The notes: generated from the sequence alone by a model not told the origin. 59,948 bases of DNA from Acholeplasmataceae bacterium (GCA_030603805.1 JAUVXD010000011.1:1-59948); one strand, 5' to 3'; positions 25,329 through 33,055 are shown, counted from the stretch's first letter. A program made the numbers and translations.

Positions 25329-26576
25329 ATTGTTCTTATCAATGAGATAATTCTTATAAAGCTCTGTTTGATCAGGTGTTAATATCACCTTAACATACGT
25401 ACCATCTTCTTCATATCTAGTTTCAAGCACTGTATTGTTTTCTTTAATCTTAGAAAATATTTGTCCTTGATCAAATGGAATTCTGAGTAACTGAATCCTA
25501 TTTTGTTTGTAGAGATGTCCATAAATGGCATCAACTAACACATCAATGTTTTCATTGGTTCGATTGGATACAAAAATATAATCTTCATGAACAGGGGGTT
25601 GCATCAATGCAATCTCCTTTTTTGTAAGGACTAATAATCTTTCAATATGATCGGCACCAATTTCGGTGAGTACCGCTCTTGTTGTATCAATTTGAAGGGG
25701 ATTAAAATAAGCTCCATCAACCACATGAATGAGTAAGTCTGCTTGAACGACATCACTTAAGGTAGACTCAAATGAGCGAATCAGTTCATGAGGTAGCTTG
25801 CTGACAAATCCAACGGTATCAATTAAGATAAAGGGTGGATGATTTTCTTTTTGTAATCTTTTCGCTTTCGTATCGAGTGTAGCAAAAAGCATATCTTTTT
25901 CTAAAACAGGTTCTGAATCGTGATGTAAATATCTAGAAAGTGAATTCATTAAAGACGATTTACCTGCATTGGTGTAACCCACTAAGGCAACCACTGGTAT
26001 TTGATTTTTCATTCTTTTTTGTCTAGAAATTTGTCTTTCGGATTTGATCTTTTCAAGCTCTTTTTTGATGAAACTAATTTCATTAACAAGTTTTCTTCGA
26101 TCGAGTTCTAGTTTGGTTTCACCAGGTCCCTTCGCATTGTATGAACCTCCACCTTGTCTAGAAAGTGAGTTACCCATACCAACAAGTCTGGGTAGTAAAT
26201 ACATTTTTTGAGCAAGTGAGACTTCTAAGACGGCTTCTCTACTTTGTGCTCTTTCTGCGAAAATCGATAAGATGAGAAAGCTGCGATCGATGATCTGAAC
26301 TTCAAGTTCTTTTTCTAAGTTTTTGATTTGTGCAGGAGATAGTGTATCATCAAAAATAACGATATCGATATCTAAAACTGCAATCATGGTTTTAATCTCT
26401 TGAACTTTACCCGAACCAATATAAAATCTGGGTGTAATTTGTTTGGCGTTTTGGACGACTTTGTCCTTTGTTTTAATACCTAGAGCATCTGCCAAATGCT
26501 CGAGTTCGATGAGTGAGTTCATCGTTTCCTCAGTGGTCTCTTTATAACTGAGTCCGACTAATATTGCTTGATCCAT
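25317..26576 (-). CDS. hflX: Ribosome-associated GTPase HflX
   Basis: HflX binds the 50S subunit and splits stalled ribosomes; the HflXr branch gives macrolide/lincosamide resistance in Listeria. This 419-residue protein has the N-terminal HflX domain with the glycine-rich GNSLSRQGGGSYNAKGPGE linker, G1 GYTNAGKSS and G3 DTVGF. G4 reads TKKE instead of the usual NKxD, a visible departure. A longer frame begins at a TTG (26615) inside a leader hairpin. The ATG at 26576 has AGAGG five bases upstream and the standard MDQAILVGL start. A long structured leader with a small ORF precedes it. Confidence 0.93.
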   Translation of the reverse strand: MDQAILVGLSYKETTEETMNSLIELEHLADALGIKTKDKVVQNAKQITPRFYIGSGKVQEIKTMIAVLDIDIVIFDDTLSPAQIKNLEKELEVQIIDRSFLILSIFAERAQSREAVLEVSLAQKMYLLPRLVGMGNSLSRQGGGSYNAKGPGETKLELDRRKLVNEISFIKKELEKIKSERQISRQKRMKNQIPVVALVGYTNAGKSSLMNSLSRYLHHDSEPVLEKDMLFATLDTKAKRLQKENHPPFILIDTVGFVSKLPHELIRSFESTLSDVVQADLLIHVVDGAYFNPLQIDTTRAVLTEIGADHIERLLVLTKKEIALMQPPVHEDYIFVSNRTNENIDVLVDAIYGHLYKQNRIQLLRIPFDQGQIFSKIKENNTVLETRYEEDGTYVKVILTPDQTELYKNYLIDKNNKTA

Positions 26577-26785
26577 ATATACCTCTTTATGTGCAACCAA
26601 AATGGTTGAGGACAATCCTAAGTTGTCTTAAATATATGCACAAACGTGCAACGTCTCGTCAAATGACCATAAGATGTTGCCACTGGATCATTAAAATGAT
26701 TTGGGCAACTTAAGCTTGGTTTAAATGTCTAAGTTTAATATACATGATGAACCCTCCTTGAGTTGCTGAAGTAGTAGTTATCAGC
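26577..26785 (-). promoter_or_regulatory. Structured hflX leader, candidate ribosome-stalling switch
   Basis: About 210 bases separate the predicted transcription start from the hflX ATG. In transcript order: a TGCTGA/TCAGCA hairpin, an 11-codon ORF (26745-26710), then five segments that can pair alternately. They are 1 GTTGCC (26709-26704), 2 GGCAAC (26681-26676), 3 GTTGCAC (26652-26646), 4 GTGCA (26641-26637) and 5 TGCAC (26595-26591). Pairings 1:2, 3:4 and 4:5 exclude 2:3 or each other. Helices GACAA/TTGTC and CAACC/GGTTG lie between 4 and 5. CCTC at 26611-26608 can pair with GAGG of the hflX SD. There is no strong U tract, so control of translation seems likelier than termination. Confidence 0.6.
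26710..26745 (-). CDS. hflX leader peptide, 11 residues
   Basis: ATG to TAA encodes MYIKLRHLNQA. AAGGAGG lies 7 bases from the ATG, the best ribosome-binding site in this stretch. The peptide has a K-L-R (+X+) motif at residues 4-6, the type that arrests ribosomes in the presence of macrolides in Erm-type leaders (ErmDL, as I recall it, also has R-L-R and ends LNQ). The first switch segment begins one base after the stop codon. Confidence 0.6.
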   Translation of the reverse strand: MYIKLRHLNQA

Positions 26786-26791
26786 AGTTCT

Positions 26792-26820
26792 ATTATAGAC
26801 TTTATCTCTCTTTTATACAA
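26792..26820 (-). promoter_or_regulatory. Promoter of the hflX leader
   Basis: The minus strand reads TTGTAT (26820-26815), 17 bases, TATAAT (26797-26792). The predicted start is near 26785, about 40 bases before the leader ORF. Confidence 0.65.
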
Positions 26821-26893
26821 TAAGAAACCACTTAAGATGCTAAAATCGTGCGTTGAATTACATATTTGATTTTACTTCTTGAGTCCTGTATTA

Positions 26894-26902
26894 TGATATA
26901 AT
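26894..26902 (+). promoter_or_regulatory. Extended -10 promoter of cdaA
   Basis: TGATATAAT lies 29 bases before the cdaA ATG, and GGGGTG precedes the ATG. It is divergent from the hflX promoter. Confidence 0.6.
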
Positions 26903-26930
26903 AGGGTTAGTCAAAAAGGGGTGCGATGAT

Positions 26931-27677
26931 ATGATTTATAATATACCAATCTGGAAGTTTATCGTTGATCTTTATATCGTATGGGTCTTAGTCTTTTTCT
27001 TAGTCAAATTTTTACTATCGAATAAGAGAATGCTTTCGATTGCCACATCTTTTTTATTTGTTTATTTATTAAGTTATGTGGCCAATCTTTTTGAGTTCCC
27101 CATTACATCCCCTATATTAACTTATGTCGTTGAATGGATGCCTATTTTAATCATTATCATCATGGCCCCCGATATTAGAAGATCACTTGAGATGGTTTGG
27201 AAAGCAGATACGAGAAACGAATTGGTTGTCATGGGTAGCGAGAAAACTAAACAAGCGATTGTTGATGCTGCTATGTATTTATCAAGCCAACAAATTGGTG
27301 CACTGATGACCATTGAAAAGCATAACACTTTAGATCAATACGCTGAACGTGCGATTACGATGAATAGTGAAGTCTCTAAAGAGATTTTGATTAATATTTT
27401 TACCCCAAATACACCACTTCATGATGGTGCAGTCATTATCCGCGGGGATTCGATTTTATGTGCTGGTGCTTATTTTGTGTTATCCGATAACCAAAACTTT
27501 GATAAGACGATGGGTTCTAGACATCGTGCAGGACTTGGTATTAGTGAAATTACAGATAGCTTAACCATCATTGTTTCAGAAGAAACAGGTAGTGTGTCTA
27601 TTGCTGTTGAAGGTATTATGCTTAAGATTAATGATCGAGACAAGTTAATGGAATACATTAACATGTTCATGAAGTGA
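26931..27677 (+). CDS. cdaA: Diadenylate cyclase CdaA
   Basis: CdaA joins two ATP molecules into the second messenger c-di-AMP, which controls potassium and osmolyte balance in Firmicutes and Mollicutes. Three N-terminal membrane helices (within residues 1-75) precede the DAC domain. DAC signature residues are present: D165-G-A167 in LHDGAVII and R197-H-R199 in SRHRAGLGISE. The 248 residues fit the short CdaA class. The usual Firmicutes partners cdaR and glmM do not follow; instead a 59-residue membrane protein and a PAS/GGDEF-like protein do. Confidence 0.95.
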   Translation: MIYNIPIWKFIVDLYIVWVLVFFLVKFLLSNKRMLSIATSFLFVYLLSYVANLFEFPITSPILTYVVEWMPILIIIIMAPDIRRSLEMVWKADTRNELVVMGSEKTKQAIVDAAMYLSSQQIGALMTIEKHNTLDQYAERAITMNSEVSKEILINIFTPNTPLHDGAVIIRGDSILCAGAYFVLSDNQNFDKTMGSRHRAGLGISEITDSLTIIVSEETGSVSIAVEGIMLKINDRDKLMEYINMFMK

Positions 27678-27687
27678 GGTTACCGAT

Positions 27688-27867
27688 ATGTTCAAGAAAT
27701 TTTTAACCCTAATCTTCGAACCGCTTAAAGCTTTTTCCAATCGAAATATTGCAGAAAAAACATCTAATTATTTTAATAAAAACAAATGGCTTGCCTATGT
27801 GATTTCATTTTTAATCACACTAGCAATCATGCTTTTTAAGTATGTCATACCCGGGCTTGCGTGGTGA
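27688..27867 (+). CDS. Small single-helix membrane protein next to cdaA
   Basis: A 59-codon ORF starts 11 bases after the cdaA stop, behind GTGAGG. It has an amphipathic basic N-terminus (MFKKFLTLIFEPLKAF), a polar middle and one hydrophobic helix (LAYVISFLITLAIMLF, about residues 35-50). Its stop lies just before the next start. Codon use and spacing look genuine. I do not recognise it. Its position is where cdaR, a membrane partner of CdaA, stands in other Firmicutes, so a shortened CdaA partner is possible but unproven. Confidence 0.65.
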   Translation: MFKKFLTLIFEPLKAFSNRNIAEKTSNYFNKNKWLAYVISFLITLAIMLFKYVIPGLAW

Positions 27868-27872
27868 TTTCA

Positions 27873-29450
27873 ATGCTTCAACATCCTATTTATCCGCTCA
27901 TCATTACATTTTTCACTTTGTTTCTAGTCATCATTCAAAGCATTCAGTCTGAAAAAGTATTAAAGAACAGACTGATTTTAGCGTTTTTAAATATGACCAT
28001 CGCAGTGATGGTTTTTGTGATGTATAACACACTCATTTTAGGGGTTTCCGTGTATGAGGATGCCTATATCATCTTTAATTTCTTTGTCTATTTCGTCTTT
28101 ATCCTTGTCTTATTTTCAACCTTTAAGACGGCAATTTTAAAAGCGAACCATTATCAACTTTTCGTTAAATCGATTAAAAACTCTAAATGGAATGCGTATT
28201 ATGTTGTTGATGCTAAGGAAAAAATTAGAGATATGTCTTCAAGTTTACTCCATGAACTCAACTTAGAAAAAGAAGATATTATTGGTAAAAAGTTTTTCAG
28301 TGTTTTAAATAAAACGATTCGTTTCACGAAGCTTAATGGCCAAGAAATTAATAATCGTTCTTTAGAAACTTATTTTTTAAACTATAAAGAGCATGCTAAA
28401 CCTGGAGACTCTGAAGTTCAAGAACTCACGTTCTTAAACTTTGATGGAAACCCAGTGATTCTTCATATGGTGATGCAGCCAGTTTATGTTTTAGGGAAGT
28501 ATAAGGGTAGAATTTGTGTGGGTGAAAAGAAAACAGATTTCGATTTACTTGCTGTTGAAAAAGAGCTTAATGAACGTAGCACTGAGCTTGAAAGTATTCG
28601 TCATAAGTTTATTGCAACCCTAGAGATTTCTGAGGAAGGACTTTTTTATATCGATTTAGATGAACGCACCATTTGGGCATCAGATGCCTTAGTATCCATG
28701 CTTCAACTTCCAGGAAACACATTAGACTTAACCGATTTTAGACGCATGATTGAGCCTGAGGATTTAAAGAAGTATTTAGCCCTCTTAGGCGATTTGACAG
28801 TGAACAAAAAACAATATTCAACTTCTTATCGCATCAATGTATCAGGTAGATATCTTTGGTTTAAAGAAAGAGGAAAAAGACTTTTTGAAGATACACACGC
28901 TGCAGTCATCATGGGTACATTAAACCCTATGAAGACAAAGCATTTCTTAGCATCAAATATTGATGAACTCGACAGGCTTAAAGATCACCATGATATGCTC
29001 GTTTCAATGAATAAGCTGTTTAAAGATAACAGATATTTCCAGCTTCTTTTAATTAGACTTAAGAATATTCCTAAAATCAATGAAACCCATGGCAGAGAAG
29101 TAGGCAATATGTTGATGGCTGAATATATTAAAAAACTGAGAACAACCTTTGTTTCTGAATCAGGAGACATTTTTAGAGTGTCTGGTATTGAGTTTGCAGT
29201 AACGATTACAGATCCTAGAAAAATGGATGTTTTAGCTCAAGGCATTAAATCCAATAAGACATTCTTAAATCTTGTGATGCAGTATGGTTCGATTTCTGCT
29301 GAGCTCGAAGTCTTTGCAGGAATTGCTGTTGGCGGCTCAGATGCACATGATGAACATAAACTTTACCAAGCAAGCCTTCAAGCATTAAAGATTGCTGAAA
29401 ACCCACAATTTGCAGCACATGGCTGTTACTATAAGGATATTGTTTCATGA
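27873..29450 (+). CDS. Membrane PAS protein with degenerate GGDEF domain
   Basis: Two or three N-terminal membrane helices (to about residue 85) are followed by two PAS-like regions (about 95-225 and 245-355) and a GGDEF-like domain (about 370-520). The signature loop reads S437-G-I-E-F441 in place of GGDEF, so diguanylate cyclase activity is unlikely. The layout recalls GdpP, a c-di-AMP phosphodiesterase with a degenerate GGDEF, but no DHH/DHHA1 domain follows. The position after cdaA suggests a c-di-AMP signalling role. I chose the ATG at 27873; a GTG at 27861 overlaps the upstream stop. Confidence 0.75.
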   Translation: MLQHPIYPLIITFFTLFLVIIQSIQSEKVLKNRLILAFLNMTIAVMVFVMYNTLILGVSVYEDAYIIFNFFVYFVFILVLFSTFKTAILKANHYQLFVKSIKNSKWNAYYVVDAKEKIRDMSSSLLHELNLEKEDIIGKKFFSVLNKTIRFTKLNGQEINNRSLETYFLNYKEHAKPGDSEVQELTFLNFDGNPVILHMVMQPVYVLGKYKGRICVGEKKTDFDLLAVEKELNERSTELESIRHKFIATLEISEEGLFYIDLDERTIWASDALVSMLQLPGNTLDLTDFRRMIEPEDLKKYLALLGDLTVNKKQYSTSYRINVSGRYLWFKERGKRLFEDTHAAVIMGTLNPMKTKHFLASNIDELDRLKDHHDMLVSMNKLFKDNRYFQLLLIRLKNIPKINETHGREVGNMLMAEYIKKLRTTFVSESGDIFRVSGIEFAVTITDPRKMDVLAQGIKSNKTFLNLVMQYGSISAELEVFAGIAVGGSDAHDEHKLYQASLQALKIAENPQFAAHGCYYKDIVS

Positions 29451-29971
29451 ACAAAAAAGAATTGAGATCTTTAATGCTCATGGAAAGAAACATAAGAGAT
29501 CCATTAGAATTAAATCTTAAGAATCAAAAGATTATTAGAGATATTAAAAATGATCCTTTATATATGAAGGCATCTTGTGTTTCTATCTTTTACCCCATGA
29601 AGGGTGAAATCAATTTACTATCACTCATTAACGATCAAAAAACATTTTGTTTTCCAAAGATTGAATCTTCAGAAATGAGATTTTATAAGTATGAACCGCT
29701 GCAAGAATTTGCACCTTCTAAATTTGGTGTCATGGAACCTATCTTTGGTGAGATCTGTGATTTAGAAATCGATTATATGCTTGTTCCTGCGCTTGCAATA
29801 TCAAAGGATTGCTACCGGATTGGATATGGAAAAGGATATTATGATCAGTTTTTATCCAAACATAGACCCAAGCATGTATTTGGTGTCATCTATGATTTTC
29901 AAGAGTTTGATGAACTACCACACGAAACATACGATCAAAAGTTAGATGGCTATTTTAAGGGGACTTTATGA
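29447..29971 (+). CDS. 5-formyltetrahydrofolate cyclo-ligase
   Basis: This enzyme converts 5-formyl-THF to 5,10-methenyl-THF with ATP, returning stored folate to one-carbon metabolism. The family motif GYGKGYYDQFL is clear near residue 128, and the N-terminal KKELRSLMLMER-type helix is normal. It has 174 residues, slightly short but complete. A 4-base ATGA overlap links it to the PAS/GGDEF gene, and another links it to ispDF. Confidence 0.92.
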   Translation: MNKKELRSLMLMERNIRDPLELNLKNQKIIRDIKNDPLYMKASCVSIFYPMKGEINLLSLINDQKTFCFPKIESSEMRFYKYEPLQEFAPSKFGVMEPIFGEICDLEIDYMLVPALAISKDCYRIGYGKGYYDQFLSKHRPKHVFGVIYDFQEFDELPHETYDQKLDGYFKGTL

Positions 29972-31095
29972 ATACAGCATTAATTGTTGCTGCTGGTGCA
30001 GGAACAAGAGCACAAACGAGTCAATCAAAAATTTTATATCCCATTTTTGGTAAACCAGTCTTCATGTATAGTGTTGATCTCTTTTTGTCCTTAGGATTTG
30101 ATATTGTTTTGGTTGTTGCAAAAACAGATTTAAATGAGATTCGAAAGTATATATTTGATGAAAGTATTAAAATCGTTTTAGGTGGAAAAACTAGAAGTGA
30201 ATCGGTGATGCTTGGATTAAAAGAAGTTGAGACTCCTTACGTCTTTATTCATGATGCAGCAAGACCGTTAGTTTCAAAGGATGCAATCTTAGAAATAGAA
30301 AAAGCACTGGCTTATCATGATGCTGTTTTACTTTCTGAGAAACTGACATCTGCGCTTAAAAGATATCAACAAGGATCCATATCTTCTCTATCCAGAAATG
30401 ATTATGTGCTTGCACAAACACCTCAAGCATTCTTAACTGAAAAGATTAGATATGCCTATTTAAGAAATGATCAAACTTATGATGATGATATTTCACTTTA
30501 TCAAGCATTTTATCCAGATGAAACGGTGAGTGTTGTAATCAATGAAACACCCAATATAAAAATTACTTATCCAGATGATTTTAAAATCGCACAATTATTT
30601 TTAGGTGAAAGGGATGAACCCATGCGTATTGGACATAGTTTTGATATTCACCAACTTGTCTTTGATAGACCACTCATTTTAGGGGGCATTACTATCCCTC
30701 ATGAAAAAGGATTACTTGGGCATAGTGATGCCGATGTTTTACTTCATGCAATTGCAGAAGCAATGCTTGGTGCGCTATCACTTGGAGACCTTGGAACCTT
30801 TTATCCAGATACAGATCCTACCTATAAGGATATATCATCAGGAAGAATATTAAAGGAAGTTTATGCTAAAATCAAAGAGAAAGGCTATGAAGTAGGCAAT
30901 ATCGATGCAACCGTTTATGCAGAACTCCCTAAGCTTAACCCTCATATCTTAAGTATCAGAGAAAGCATTGCCAAGATGATAAGCATTCCAATAGATTTAG
31001 TTAGTATTAAAGCAACCACGTATGAAAAACTTGATGCGATTGGAGAGAAAAAAGCAATTGCTGCAGAAGCAGTTGTCTTATTGAAGAGGATATAG
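29968..31095 (+). CDS. ispDF: Bifunctional IspD-IspF of the MEP isoprenoid pathway
   Basis: Residues 1 to about 215 are IspD (2-C-methyl-D-erythritol 4-phosphate cytidylyltransferase), with the nucleotide motif AAGAGTRAQTSQSK and FIHDAARPLV. Residues from about 219 are IspF (cyclodiphosphate synthase), with the zinc site FDIH, GHSDADVLLHA and LGDLGTFYPDTD. Together they catalyse two non-adjacent MEP steps leading to isopentenyl diphosphate. Such fusions are known in several bacteria. Isoprenoids would be needed for undecaprenyl-type carriers, carotenoids or tRNA modification. Start: ATG overlapping the previous stop. Confidence 0.95.
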   Translation: MNTALIVAAGAGTRAQTSQSKILYPIFGKPVFMYSVDLFLSLGFDIVLVVAKTDLNEIRKYIFDESIKIVLGGKTRSESVMLGLKEVETPYVFIHDAARPLVSKDAILEIEKALAYHDAVLLSEKLTSALKRYQQGSISSLSRNDYVLAQTPQAFLTEKIRYAYLRNDQTYDDDISLYQAFYPDETVSVVINETPNIKITYPDDFKIAQLFLGERDEPMRIGHSFDIHQLVFDRPLILGGITIPHEKGLLGHSDADVLLHAIAEAMLGALSLGDLGTFYPDTDPTYKDISSGRILKEVYAKIKEKGYEVGNIDATVYAELPKLNPHILSIRESIAKMISIPIDLVSIKATTYEKLDAIGEKKAIAAEAVVLLKRI

Positions 31096-31097
31096 AA

Positions 31098-31376
31098 ATG
31101 ATTATTGATACACCTTTTGGACAATTTGAATTAATTAAACAGCATAGAGAAGGCTTTGATCTTCTCAAATTTCAAGAGCGATATGTGGATGTCGCTTTTG
31201 ATCGTTACACCTATTTAGTTGGAGATATGTCTTCAGGTATTTTAAGATTAAAAGGATTTAATTCTGATCCTAAAAGTCCTAATGGCTATAAACGAATTCC
31301 TGATTATTTAAACGAATCATGCAATATGAATTGCGCTCATTATGTATTAAAGCGGATGAAACCTTCGAATGATTAA
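31098..31376 (+). CDS. YutD-family protein
   Basis: A 92-residue protein matching the DUF1027/YutD family by the patterns YLVGDMSSGILRLKGF and a C-terminal NCAHYVLKRM with conserved cysteines (C82 and a CNMNC-like pair). The family is small and widespread in Firmicutes, with no firmly established role. It starts 2 bases after ispDF behind GAAGAGG, so it is the last gene of the cdaA transcription unit. Confidence 0.75.
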   Translation: MIIDTPFGQFELIKQHREGFDLLKFQERYVDVAFDRYTYLVGDMSSGILRLKGFNSDPKSPNGYKRIPDYLNESCNMNCAHYVLKRMKPSND

Positions 31377-31380
31377 TAAA

Positions 31381-31413
31381 TCATTTGAACTAATCACTCA
31401 AATGAGATATACT
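31381..31413 (+). promoter_or_regulatory. Promoter of the NifU-like gene with overlapping palindrome
   Basis: TTGAAC (31385-31390), a 17-base spacer, then TATACT (31408-31413). An exact 8-bp inverted repeat, TCATTTGA (31381-31388) and TCAAATGA (31398-31405), covers the -35 and most of the spacer, which suits an operator. It could also be the weak tail hairpin of the upstream gene, but no T tract follows. Confidence 0.5.
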
Positions 31414-31437
31414 TAATATGCAAAGAAGGTGAATGTA

Positions 31438-31668
31438 ATGGATAACACAAAACAACAAGTTTTAGACTTGATTCATAAGGTTAGACCCTATCTTCAAAGA
31501 GATGGTGGCGACATTGAAGTATTAAATGTTGAAGACGGCATTGTTTATGTCAAAATGTTAGGTGCGTGTGATGGATGCATGGCGCTTGATGTCACCCTCA
31601 AGCAAGGTATTGAAACCATGTTACTTGAAAATGTTCCTGGCGTTATTGCAGTTGTAACTGTTGACTAA
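31438..31668 (+). CDS. NifU-like iron-sulfur scaffold domain protein
   Basis: A 76-residue stand-alone NifU C-terminal domain with the cluster-binding GACDGCMA (CxxC) and the leading VRPYLQRDGGDIE. Proteins of this type carry and transfer [4Fe-4S] clusters. The ATG at 31438 has AAGG eight bases upstream; the in-frame GTG at 31429 overlaps that site. It is a single gene with its own promoter and terminator. Confidence 0.9.
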   Translation: MDNTKQQVLDLIHKVRPYLQRDGGDIEVLNVEDGIVYVKMLGACDGCMALDVTLKQGIETMLLENVPGVIAVVTVD

Positions 31669-31690
31669 AGACGAGATGTCGTCTTTTTTT
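31667..31690 (+). terminator. Terminator after the NifU-like gene
   Basis: AAAGACGA/TCGTCTTT stem with GATG loop and TTTTATT tail, overlapping the stop codon. Confidence 0.8.
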
Positions 31691-31722
31691 ATTAAGAAAC
31701 ATAGGATTATTTATCTTATTTT

Positions 31723-31750
31723 TTGAAAAGAATTAAAAGTTTGATACAAT
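31723..31750 (+). promoter_or_regulatory. Promoter of the degV-family gene
   Basis: TTGAAA (31723-31728), 16 bases, TACAAT (31745-31750) with upstream TG, nearly identical in layout to the dus promoter. Confidence 0.7.
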
Positions 31751-31800
31751 GAAATTGAACAATTGGTTTGAACATCAAAAAATATAAAAAAGAGGTCGCT

Positions 31801-32646
31801 ATGAAAAGAAAAGTAGGTATTGTCGTAGATTCCACATTTGGTATTCAAAAGGAATTTGCAAAAGCAAATAACATCACAGTCGTTACACTCAAAGTTATCA
31901 TTGATGGAAAGGAATATGTGGATGGCACCTTTGATCCAGATTTAGTGGTCAAGGCACTTCATGAGAAGAAAAATATCACCACATCTCAACCCACCCCAGA
32001 TCAGTTTTTAGATGCTTATCAAAAGCAGTTGGAAACATTTGAAGAGGTCATTTGTTTGACGCTTTCTAAATCATTATCAGGAACTAACAACTCTGCTAAT
32101 TTAGCACTTACGATTCATGAAAAAGATAATGTGAAAATTGTGGATTCAGAATCAACCATTGTTGGCGGCATGTATATGACTGAAAGACTCCTAGATTTTT
32201 TAAATGAAGGTCATTCTGCAGCTGAAGGGGTTTTGTTTCTTGAAAGACTTAAAGATGATGGATCACTCCTCTTTACAGTAGATAATCTACACTCCTTAGT
32301 TAAAAGCGGACGTATTGGCAAAGTTCAAGCATTTATTGGTAATGCGTTAAAGGTTAAGCCTATTTTAAGATTTAAACGTGGTGTTCTTGAATTAGAACAT
32401 AAGGTCAGAAGCTTTAATAATGTGTTACTCTACTTAAAAGAACAAGCGACAAAGCTTGTGGACCAAGGCAAGAAAATTATTATTCGAATTGCCTATGTGG
32501 ATCGCTCTGTAGAAGCCAAAGAGTTACAACATGTCATGGTTTCCGTTGCAGAAAACTTAGATGTGCAAATTAGAGGGGTCATCAGTCCTGTTGTATCTGC
32601 ACACGTTGGACTTGGTGGTTTAGGTATTTATTTAGGTGTTGAATAA
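31801..32646 (+). CDS. DegV-family fatty acid-binding protein
   Basis: DegV/FakB proteins bind a fatty acid and present it to the kinase FakA for phosphorylation. The lipid-binding signatures are visible: VDSTFGI near the N-terminus, TSQPTP, and LSKSLSGTNNSA. The ATG at 31801 is preceded by AGAGG five bases upstream and gives 281 residues, as expected. An 11-residue longer frame has no SD. No fakA gene is in the window, so the partner would lie elsewhere. Confidence 0.9.
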   Translation: MKRKVGIVVDSTFGIQKEFAKANNITVVTLKVIIDGKEYVDGTFDPDLVVKALHEKKNITTSQPTPDQFLDAYQKQLETFEEVICLTLSKSLSGTNNSANLALTIHEKDNVKIVDSESTIVGGMYMTERLLDFLNEGHSAAEGVLFLERLKDDGSLLFTVDNLHSLVKSGRIGKVQAFIGNALKVKPILRFKRGVLELEHKVRSFNNVLLYLKEQATKLVDQGKKIIIRIAYVDRSVEAKELQHVMVSVAENLDVQIRGVISPVVSAHVGLGGLGIYLGVE

Positions 32647-32667
32647 CGAGGGCAACCTCGTTTTTTC
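32645..32667 (+). terminator. Terminator after the degV-family gene
   Basis: AACGAGG/CCTCGTT stem with a GCAA tetraloop and T6 tail. Confidence 0.85.
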
Positions 32668-32693
32668 TTTCTCTATACGCTTCATATAAAATA

Positions 32694-32702
32694 TGATATA
32701 AT
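32694..32702 (+). promoter_or_regulatory. Extended -10 promoter of the S1 gene and pgi
   Basis: TGATATAAT lies 19 bases before the S1-domain gene. No clear -35. Confidence 0.55.
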
Positions 32703-32720
32703 GTTTTCGAGGTTTTTGAT

Positions 32721-33044
32721 ATGAACATTAATGATCAGATTGTATGTAAGATTACAGGCATTCAGCCTTACGGTGTTTTTGTCACTTATGAAGATTATAC
32801 CGGACTCATTCACATCTCTGAACTCTCCGATCAGTTCGTCCCATCGATTGAAGATATGCTATCAGTTGGGGATGATATTGAGGTCGTTGTTTTAGAAGTT
32901 GATGAAGACCATAAGCGACTTAAATTAAGTTATAAGAGAGCCAATCCAATCCATCCTAAAATTCAAAAAATGGTGAGAATCAAGATTGGATTTCACTCTT
33001 TAGCTAAGGCTTTGCCACACTGGATTGAAAAAACGAAGAAATAG
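32721..33044 (+). CDS. S1-domain RNA-binding protein (YugI/CvfD-like)
   Basis: A 107-residue protein with one S1 domain (residues 1-72: [20 protein letters not shown], then [23 protein letters not shown]) and a basic C-terminal tail. The Firmicutes relatives YugI (general stress protein 13) and CvfD associate with the ribosome or regulate gene expression after transcription. It stands 11 bases upstream of pgi, a neighbourhood also seen in Bacillus. Start: ATG behind GAGG. Confidence 0.82.
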   Translation: MNINDQIVCKITGIQPYGVFVTYEDYTGLIHISELSDQFVPSIEDMLSVGDDIEVVVLEVDEDHKRLKLSYKRANPIHPKIQKMVRIKIGFHSLAKALPHWIEKTKK

Positions 33045-33055
33045 AGGATAAAATC

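Noticed and set aside
26577-26615. 13-codon longer hflX start at TTG 26615
   Set aside because: The TTG lies in a leader hairpin without an SD, whereas ATG 26576 has AGAGG and the family N-terminus.
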